Source of the DNA: an uncultured Clostridia bacterium
GTDB lineage: Bacteria > Bacillota > Clostridia > Christensenellales > Aristaeellaceae
Direction: 5' to 3'
Assembly (NCBI GenBank): GCA_946042585.1
Contig: CAMGDO010000081.1
Location: 1-5,397 of the forward strand
DNA length: 5,397 nucleotides
Below are positions 1-5,397 of the stretch, in pieces (the first letter of the stretch is position 1; every line of letters begins with the position of its first letter). The notes beneath the pieces were generated by a model. The model worked only from the letters and a program-made list of their open reading frames with translations. It searched no databases and was not told the DNA's origin. The translations under genes were made by a program, and so were the position numbers.

Positions 1-186
1 GTATAACGCGGCTCTTTGCAGCCGCATCCGGCAGGGCCAGTCCGCGCAGGAGAATCCTGTGCAGGCTGGCCTTTGCCTTGCTGGCGGTTTGTGCTGCCGC
101 ATTTGTGAAATAATGGAAGAAAATTACGGTCAGCTGTTGAATCTTTTGTTCTGTTACTGAACAATGCGTGCGCGGAAACTGTGGGC

Positions 187-204
187 ATCTGCGCTTGCGC
201 AGAT
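187..204. repeat. 18-bp perfect inverted repeat, 8-bp arms
   Basis: ATCTGCGC (187-194) and GCGCAGAT (197-204) are perfect reverse complements around TT. The repeat overlaps the possible -35 at 195-200. As RNA it could fold into a 7-bp stem with a CTTG loop, followed a few bases later by TTTT at 211-214. It could therefore also be a weak terminator for a gene entering from the left. The left arm with its preceding C (CATCTGCGC) recurs directly at 242-250. Operator, terminator or chance cannot be separated by eye. Confidence 0.35.
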
Positions 205-223
205 CAGACGTTTTGGATATAAT
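195..223 (+). promoter_or_regulatory. Possible sigma-A promoter upstream of the gene remnant
   Basis: TATAAT at 218-223 is a perfect -10 hexamer. TTGCGC at 195-200 lies 17 bp upstream and matches three of six -35 consensus positions. The -35 lies inside the inverted repeat at 187-204, so a bound protein could block it. Downstream there is only the frameshifted remnant, plus a 34-codon reading frame at 275-379 that has an AAAGGAGG (261-268) but no recognisable product. The site may be a real promoter left in front of a decayed gene, or a chance match in an AT-rich patch. Confidence 0.4.
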
Positions 224-252
224 ATATAGGGAACAGTATTTCATCTGCGCGG

Positions 253-551
253 AAGGCAGGAAAGGAGGCGGCTGATGATTTCTATGACGGGCTCATTGAG
301 TATACAGACGGCGTTGGAAAAGCCGCCGGGGGCGTCGGCGACGCACGGGAAGCGGTCAGGGCGATGCTGGCAGCGGTGAGGATACGTCCCGGGAAACGAT
401 GTCGTTTGCCAGCGAGAAAAACGGCGCCGTCAGGAGCGTGCAGTTTGTCATTTCCATTCCGGCAATTGAAATAGAAGAGGAACAGGCGGCAGCGCAGGAG
501 GGCGCAGAGAATCAATCGCTGGCAGATAAGCTGCTGCGGCTGTTCAGATAA
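253..551 (+). pseudogene. Frameshifted C-terminal remnant of a YhgE/MMPL-like membrane protein
   Basis: Two adjoining plus-strand segments read like one protein in different frames. The first (about 253-363) gives an acidic, glycine-rich segment including DDFYDGLIEYTDGVGKAA, typical of the heptad-like repeats in Firmicutes YhgE/Pip-type and MMPL/RND-type exporters. The second (about 360-551, TAA at 549-551) gives MSFASEKNGAVRSVQFVISI, then an acidic linker and the amphipathic end SLADKLLRLFR. From memory this resembles the C-terminus of those same proteins. The join needs a net one-base deletion (or two-base insertion) between about 350 and 378. The first frame has a TAA at 220-222 and no start codon before the repeat segment, so the 5' part of the gene is also missing. 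Both segments are stop-free. The family assignment rests on motif memory and is tentative; a sequencing error could explain the frameshift but not the missing 5' end. Confidence 0.45.
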
Positions 552-598
552 CGCGAGCGGGCAAGCGGCCCGGCTGTTTCCCTGTGGGCTTCTTTCGT

Positions 599-627
599 TT
601 GCGCTTTGGCAGAATATATGCTATGAT
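599..627 (+). promoter_or_regulatory. Predicted sigma-A promoter of the phosphoesterase-acetyltransferase unit
   Basis: TTGCGC (599-604) and TATGAT (622-627, five of six consensus) are separated by 17 bp. Transcription would start near 634, giving a leader of about 30 nt before the ATG at 664. This is the only good promoter-like pair in the short gap after the remnant. Its -35 hexamer and spacing are identical to those of the site at 195-223. Confidence 0.55.
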
Positions 628-663
628 GCAGATGGAGCACTGAAGGAGAGGAGCTGACGCCGC

Positions 664-1548
664 ATGGAAAGAAAGCAGAAAGCTGCGCAATTGCCCCACA
701 AGCCCTCCCGGCTGGGCAGGTATCTGGCGGGAATCCGCGACAGCCGCTGGCTGCCGCCGCTGCATGCGGCGCGTCAGCTGCGGCTGTGTGAGCATGAGAT
801 TCTTTCCTATGATGTGCCGCGGGAAATGAACGGCCTGCGTATCGCGTATGCGTCGGATATTCATTATGGCGCGCTGCTGGATGAACAGCGCGTGCGTGAT
901 CTGGTGCAGAAGATCAATGCGCTGGACGCGGAGCTGGTGATACTGGGCGGTGATTATGGCGAGGATGCGGAGCATACCCGGGCGTTCTGGCAGCTCAGAC
1001 CCGGCTTTCGGGCAAAAATCGCCGTGTGCGGCGTACTGGGCAATCACGACCGCGCACAGGGCGATGCGGATGAGCTGGCTGCACTGATGTACGATAACGG
1101 CGTGACGCCACTGGTGAATAACGCGCTGTTTGTGCAGATAGGCGATAAGCGCCTGGCTGTATGTGCGACGGACGACTACAATCACGGCGACCCCGACTTT
1201 GCGGATGTGGCGGCGCAGGTGCAGTCTGCCGATTATGTGATTTATGCGCCGCATTCGCCCGATGCGCTGGAGGACGCCTGCCATGTGGGCAACGAACCGT
1301 TCTATCATCTGGCGCTGTGCGGACATACGCACGGCGGGCAGATTGCGCTGTTTGGCTTTGCTCCCTATACCGCCAGCCGCCATGGGCTGCGATATGGCAA
1401 TCATTACCGCTCGGGAGAGATCGAGGAGAACGGCACGGTCGTTCTGATCTCCAACGGCGTGGGCACCACCTGGCTGCCGCTGCGGCTGGGCGCGCCGGCG
1501 CAGTATCATCTGATTGAGCTGCGTCATGCGCGGGAACGGATGGAATAA
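664..1548 (+). CDS. Calcineurin-like metallophosphoesterase (YkuE/YaeI-type)
   Basis: This 294-residue protein has the complete dinuclear-metal signature of the calcineurin-like phosphoesterase fold. In order: DIH (D65, H67), GGD (D97), GNHD (N127, H128, D129), a lone histidine in APHSPD (H197), and GHTHGGQ (H221, H223). The motif order and the NGLRIAYASDIHYG entry strand fit the YkuE/YaeI branch, whose members hydrolyse phosphoesters at the cell envelope. The actual substrate cannot be read from sequence. Unlike many relatives, the first 57 residues contain no hydrophobic helix and no twin-arginine signal. They are basic and contain a possibly amphipathic segment (about 16-41), so the protein is probably cytosolic or peripherally membrane-bound. 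The start is supported by GAGGAG at 648-653, ten bases upstream of the ATG. The acetyltransferase gene follows after 27 bases, probably on the same transcript. The fold assignment is firm; the biological role is not. Confidence 0.9.
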   Translation: MERKQKAAQLPHKPSRLGRYLAGIRDSRWLPPLHAARQLRLCEHEILSYDVPREMNGLRIAYASDIHYGALLDEQRVRDLVQKINALDAELVILGGDYGEDAEHTRAFWQLRPGFRAKIAVCGVLGNHDRAQGDADELAALMYDNGVTPLVNNALFVQIGDKRLAVCATDDYNHGDPDFADVAAQVQSADYVIYAPHSPDALEDACHVGNEPFYHLALCGHTHGGQIALFGFAPYTASRHGLRYGNHYRSGEIEENGTVVLISNGVGTTWLPLRLGAPAQYHLIELRHARERME

Positions 1549-1575
1549 CGTACGAAAGGACGGCGCGCGGCGGAT

Positions 1576-2178
1576 ATGCGCGGGCAATTTACGATGAATC
1601 AAACTCTGCAAACCAAACGCCTGATACTGCGGCCGTTTTCCCGCTCGGATCGCGCGCTGGTGTATGCCATTGCGTCCGATCCGGAGACCACCCGCTATCT
1701 GTATTACTGGGGAAGACTGGGCATGACGGTGGAGGCGGATACCGAGCGCTTTCTGCGCTATGCGGCGGGCGGCTGGGAAAAACAGCCGATTATTGACCGC
1801 GAGTATGTGCTGCAGCGGAAGGAAGACGGTGTGGATATCGGCGACGGCAGCATTCAGCTGCTGAGCGGGGACGAGGCGGAAATCGGATGGATTCTGCTGC
1901 CGCAATACCGCGGGCATGGCTATGTGACGGAAATGGCGCAGGAGCTTCTGCGCTTTGGCTTTGAGGAACTGAAGGTGGGGCACATTGTCGCCAGCTGCGA
2001 TGCGCGCAATACGGCGTCTTTTCGCGTGATGGAGCGGCTGGGCATGCACCACGAGGAAACCCGGCTTGGCGTTCGTCCCGAAAAGCGGGAAGGCGAAAAG
2101 AAGGGCGATACGCTGGTGTATGGATTGACAAGAGATAGCTGGCTGCAGAAAAAAACGCCCGCAGGCGGGCGTATCTGA
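1576..2178 (+). CDS. GNAT-family N-acetyltransferase (RimJ/RimL type)
   Basis: This 200-residue protein should transfer an acetyl group from acetyl-CoA to an amine; the acceptor is unknown. The N-terminal LQTKRLILRPFSRSD is the usual opening of the RimJ/RimL (Acetyltransf_3) group. The acetyl-CoA pyrophosphate-binding loop is QYRGHGY (residues 110-116), preceded by the EIGWILLP strand. ARNTASFRVMERLGM (N145 onward) is the conserved motif-B region. RimJ and RimL acetylate ribosomal-protein N-termini, but many relatives act on small molecules or antibiotics, so the name is a family label only. The start is uncertain. ATG 1576 has AAAGGA at 1555-1560, which is 15 bases away and rather far. ATG 1594 (MNQTLQT) fits the usual family length but has no clear ribosome binding site. 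The last residues, KKTPAGGRI, lie beyond the normal domain end and are encoded by the minus-strand terminator of mutY. Confidence 0.88.
   Translation: MRGQFTMNQTLQTKRLILRPFSRSDRALVYAIASDPETTRYLYYWGRLGMTVEADTERFLRYAAGGWEKQPIIDREYVLQRKEDGVDIGDGSIQLLSGDEAEIGWILLPQYRGHGYVTEMAQELLRFGFEELKVGHIVASCDARNTASFRVMERLGMHHEETRLGVRPEKREGEKKGDTLVYGLTRDSWLQKKTPAGGRI
2149..2172 (-). terminator. Intrinsic terminator of mutY, inside the acetyltransferase 3' end
   Basis: On the minus strand the sequence forms a 7-bp GC-rich stem, ACGCCCG paired with CGGGCGT (arms at 2166-2172 and 2155-2161) around a four-base loop. It is followed by seven Ts (2149-2155 on the opposite strand; the first T also closes the stem). 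This is a classic rho-independent terminator, 57 bases past the mutY stop. The same bases encode the final residues of the plus-strand acetyltransferase. On the plus strand the stem is followed by ATCTGATA, so it should not terminate that transcript. Confidence 0.85.
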
Positions 2179-2185
2179 TATGATG

Positions 2186-2214
2186 GGGCGTGCCGCGCGG
2201 CACAGCCCTTTTTT
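2186..2214 (+). terminator. Intrinsic terminator of the phosphoesterase-acetyltransferase unit
   Basis: GGGC (2186-2189) pairs with GCCC (2205-2208), and GTGCC (2190-2194) pairs with GGCAC (2199-2203). The loop is GCGC and A2204 is a single bulge. Six Ts follow at 2209-2214. The hairpin begins eight bases after the acetyltransferase stop codon. Read on the minus strand it has no T-run after it, so it is specific to the plus-strand transcript. It lies in the 50-bp gap between the two convergent stop codons. Confidence 0.85.
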
Positions 2215-2228
2215 ATGCGGCAAAAGCG

Positions 2229-3257
2229 CTAAATCAGCCGCAGCGCATGCGCTTTGGCGGTCTTTATCGCCGTTGGCAGGGGCAGCGCGGACAGCTCCTG
2301 CGCATTGACCCAGACGCAGGCGGGCTTCTCCAGCGGCGTATCCGCGATAAAGTGATAAATACGCATATTCCAGACGCGGTGCGTGAAAACATGCCGGGCG
2401 TCGCCCATTTCCGCCGCCAGGTGTGCAGGAATGCCAAGCGCGCGGAGTTTTTTCCGCATGCCGCCGGATGTGCTGTCGCCTTCATTCAGGATGAACACCC
2501 ACAGCCCCCGCAGCAGCGCTGCGTCGCGCTTTTGCACCAGAATCCGATCGCCGCAGGTGACCAGCGCCACGCCCACTTCCACGGGCACGGGCGGACGGGC
2601 GGCTGCGCGCACGGGCAAAAGCTCCGCATCGCCGATTGCTTGCGCATCACATTGCGCCTGCAGCGGGCAGCGGGCGCAGTCCGGCGTGCCGGGGATACAG
2701 ATGGTTGCGCCCAGATCCATCAGCGCCTGATTCCAGTCGCCGGGGCGCACGGTGTCAATATGCGCCTCTGCCAGCGCGCGAATCTGCCGCCTGACGGAGG
2801 GAATGTCCACATCCTCCCGAATGCCATGCACGCGGGAAAGCACGCGCGTGAGATTGCCGTCGATGGCGGGATAGGGCTGCTGATAGGCGATGCTGGCAAT
2901 GGCTGCGGCGGTATAATCGCCGATGCCGGGCAGCGCGCGGATGGCGTCATGGGAGCGGGGAAAACATCCGCCGTATTCAGAGACAATCAGGCGCGCGGCC
3001 TTGTGCAGATTGCGCGCGCGGGAATAATAGCCCAGCCCCTCCCACAGCTTGAGCACCTCCTGCTCGTTGGCGGATGCCAGCGCGGAAACGTTGGGAAACC
3101 GCTGCAGAAAGCGGGTGAAATAGCCGCCGGCCGTTTCCGTTCGCGTCTGCTGCAGCATGATTTCGGAGACCCAGACGGCATATGGATCTCTTGTGCCCCG
3201 GAAGGGCAGAATACGCTTGTGCGTATCATACCAGGGGAGAAGCTGAGAATAGGGCAT
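2229..3257 (-). CDS. mutY: A/G-specific adenine DNA glycosylase MutY
   Basis: This 342-residue base-excision-repair enzyme removes adenine mispaired with 8-oxoguanine or guanine, preventing G:C to T:A mutations. Visible parts, in order: the catalytic glutamate in SEIMLQQT (E32, equivalent to E. coli E37), the conserved GLGYYSRARNLHKAA segment (74-88), the helix-hairpin-helix LPGIGDYTAAAIA (109-121), the catalytic aspartate in AIDGNLTRVLSR (D133, E. coli D138), WNQALMDLGA (175-184), and the iron-sulfur ligands C-X6-C-X2-C-X5-C at C187, C194, C197 and C203. A C-terminal NUDIX-like 8-oxoguanine-recognition domain follows (about 220-342), with RHVFTHR matching the family's FSH loop. The length is close to E. 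coli MutY (350). The frame stays open upstream as far as 3500, but the chosen ATG has a strong ribosome binding site and family-typical N-terminus, and a longer protein would cover the groE promoter. All key residues are present. The gene converges with the acetyltransferase and diverges from groES. Confidence 0.97.
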   Translation of the reverse strand: MPYSQLLPWYDTHKRILPFRGTRDPYAVWVSEIMLQQTRTETAGGYFTRFLQRFPNVSALASANEQEVLKLWEGLGYYSRARNLHKAARLIVSEYGGCFPRSHDAIRALPGIGDYTAAAIASIAYQQPYPAIDGNLTRVLSRVHGIREDVDIPSVRRQIRALAEAHIDTVRPGDWNQALMDLGATICIPGTPDCARCPLQAQCDAQAIGDAELLPVRAAARPPVPVEVGVALVTCGDRILVQKRDAALLRGLWVFILNEGDSTSGGMRKKLRALGIPAHLAAEMGDARHVFTHRVWNMRIYHFIADTPLEKPACVWVNAQELSALPLPTAIKTAKAHALRLI

Positions 3258-3263
3258 GGAGCG

Positions 3264-3269
3264 CTCCTT
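3264..3269 (-). promoter_or_regulatory. mutY ribosome binding site
   Basis: AAGGAG on the minus strand lies six bases upstream of the ATG whose first base is 3257. It decides the start within a frame that stays open for a further 80 codons upstream. Confidence 0.85.
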
Positions 3270-3286
3270 CAGAAAAATCTGCTGAC

Positions 3287-3315
3287 AGTATAGCACAAAA
3301 GCCGACAGAAATAAA
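3287..3315 (-). promoter_or_regulatory. Predicted extended -10 promoter of mutY
   Basis: On the minus strand TGCTATACT (3295 down to 3287) is an extended -10: TGN followed by TATACT, five of six consensus. TTTATT at 3315-3310 lies 17 bp upstream and is a weak -35 with three matches. Transcription would start near 3280, giving a leader of only about 23 nt that already contains the ribosome binding site. The extended -10 may compensate for the poor -35. Confidence 0.55.
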
Positions 3316-3340
3316 GCGCATTCGGGCTGGACGGCAGACC

Positions 3341-3360
3341 CTGCCGCACTGCTGCGGCAG
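3341..3360. repeat. 20-bp perfect hairpin between mutY and groES
   Basis: CTGCCGCA (3341-3348) and TGCGGCAG (3353-3360) are perfect 8-bp arms around CTGC. Neither strand has a T-run directly after the stem, so it is not a standard intrinsic terminator. It sits upstream of both divergent promoters, about 26 bp from the mutY -35 and 91 bp from the groE -35. A protein-binding dyad or a structural element are both possible; no known operator was recognised. Confidence 0.6.
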
Positions 3361-3428
3361 GAAAATCTCCAAAAACGCGAAAAACCGCACAGACACCGGA
3401 CTGCGGCGGATTGTGGTCCGAAATTATC

Positions 3429-3446
3429 AAAAATTTTTTCCAAAAA
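3429..3446 (+). promoter_or_regulatory. A/T-tract UP-like element of the groE promoter
   Basis: A5T6 (3429-3439), CC, then A5 (3442-3446) lie directly upstream of the -35. With transcription starting near 3486 the tract spans roughly -57 to -40, where the RNA polymerase alpha subunit contacts UP elements. It stands out against the GC-rich surroundings and suits a strongly expressed chaperonin operon. The assignment rests on composition and position only. Confidence 0.5.
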
Positions 3447-3450
3447 GGTA

Positions 3451-3479
3451 TTGCATATATCGCTCGTTTGCGTTAAACT
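3451..3479 (+). promoter_or_regulatory. Predicted sigma-A promoter of groES-groEL
   Basis: TTGCAT (3451-3456, four of six matches) and TAAACT (3474-3479, four of six) are separated by 17 bp and place the start near 3486, just before CIRCE. An alternative -10, TATAGT at 3479-3484, is closer to consensus but would be 22 bp from this -35. Either choice leaves the CIRCE repeat in the start-site/early transcribed region, the usual arrangement for HrcA repression. Confidence 0.65.
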
Positions 3480-3493
3480 ATAGTTGTAAGGCG

Positions 3494-3520
3494 TTAGCAC
3501 TCATTTGAGCAGAGTGCTAA
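3494..3520 (+). promoter_or_regulatory. CIRCE operator (HrcA binding site)
   Basis: The inverted repeat TTAGCACTC-N9-GAGTGCTAA is present with no mismatch to the consensus. CIRCE is bound by the heat-shock repressor HrcA, whose activity depends on GroEL itself, so unfolded proteins that occupy GroEL relieve repression. The site begins about 8 bases after the predicted start of transcription and 46 bases before the groES ATG. hrcA is not in this window. Confidence 0.97.
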
Positions 3521-3532
3521 CAACCTTCATAA

Positions 3533-3850
<318 letters not shown>

Positions 3851-3877
3851 CCATTCCCTGTTTTAATCAAAGAATAG

Positions 3878-5397
<1,520 letters not shown>

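Larger units (their letters stand above)
1..246. other. Left-edge stretch with no convincing gene
   Basis: No gene with a start and ribosome binding site can be supported here. One plus-strand frame is open from the window edge (3) to a TAA at 111-113. It ends in a hydrophobic run (LAFALLAVCAAAFV) followed by a terminal lysine, which could be the last membrane helix of a protein that begins left of the window. A second plus-strand frame is also open from the edge to a TGA at 158-160, so the coding reading is not secure. Two short inverted repeats (146-164 and 187-204) and a promoter-like site (195-223) lie in the remainder and are listed separately. Confidence 0.4.

Noticed and set aside
275..379. 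A 34-codon frame with a good ribosome binding site (261-268) and promoter-like sequence upstream.
   Set aside because: Its product has no recognisable feature, and it overlaps the segment that reads as a repeat-protein remnant in another frame. The AAAGGAGG may be chance within Lys-Glu codons.
282..515. 77-codon minus-strand frame opposite the remnant.
   Set aside because: There is no ribosome binding site or domain; it is explained as the antisense of the plus-strand remnant.
544..2223. 559-codon minus-strand open frame opposite the phosphoesterase and acetyltransferase genes.
   Set aside because: It spans two well-supported genes and their gap, is rich in R, H, Q and I with no recognisable domain, and has the look of an antisense mirror of GC-rich codon use.
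2190..3293. 367-codon plus-strand open frame opposite mutY.
   Set aside because: mutY is unambiguous on the other strand with all catalytic and iron-sulfur residues. The plus-strand product is low-complexity and would begin inside a terminator hairpin.
3258..3500. N-terminal extension of mutY by 81 codons.
   Set aside because: It would read through the groE promoter region, lacks family similarity, and ignores the strong ribosome binding site at 3264-3269.

Overview
The window looks like chromosomal DNA from a GC-rich member of the Firmicutes, most likely class Clostridia. The evidence is strong AGGAGG-type ribosome binding sites, a textbook CIRCE operator in front of groESL, and GroES/GroEL proteins of clostridial type. 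The taxonomic call is an inference from motifs; no database comparison was possible.

Layout. Positions 1-663 hold no intact gene. A stretch without a clear gene contains two small dyads and a promoter-like site. It is followed by what appears to be a 5'-truncated, frameshifted C-terminal remnant of a repeat-containing membrane protein (about 253-551). A sigma-A-like promoter (599-627) then leads into a two-gene plus-strand unit: a calcineurin-like metallophosphoesterase (664-1548) and a RimJ/RimL-type GNAT acetyltransferase (1576-2178). This unit converges on mutY, the A/G-specific adenine glycosylase, on the minus strand (2229-3257). The 50-bp gap and the end of the GNAT gene carry two oppositely oriented intrinsic terminators; the mutY terminator lies inside the last codons of the acetyltransferase gene.

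mutY diverges from groES-groEL across a 308-bp intergenic region. That region holds a mutY extended -10 promoter, a perfect 8-bp hairpin of unknown role, an A/T-tract UP-like element, a sigma-A-type promoter and CIRCE. groES (3566-3850) is complete. groEL (from 3899) is intact through 499 codons and runs off the right edge.

How the genes work together. GroES and GroEL form one chaperonin machine and share one HrcA/CIRCE-controlled promoter. MutY is an independent base-excision-repair enzyme. The phosphoesterase and acetyltransferase are probably co-transcribed, but no shared pathway can be read from the sequence. Nothing here looks like a new defence, mobile or biosynthetic system. The points most worth a second look are the decayed membrane-protein gene, the terminator embedded in a coding end, and the unexplained hairpin between mutY and groES.
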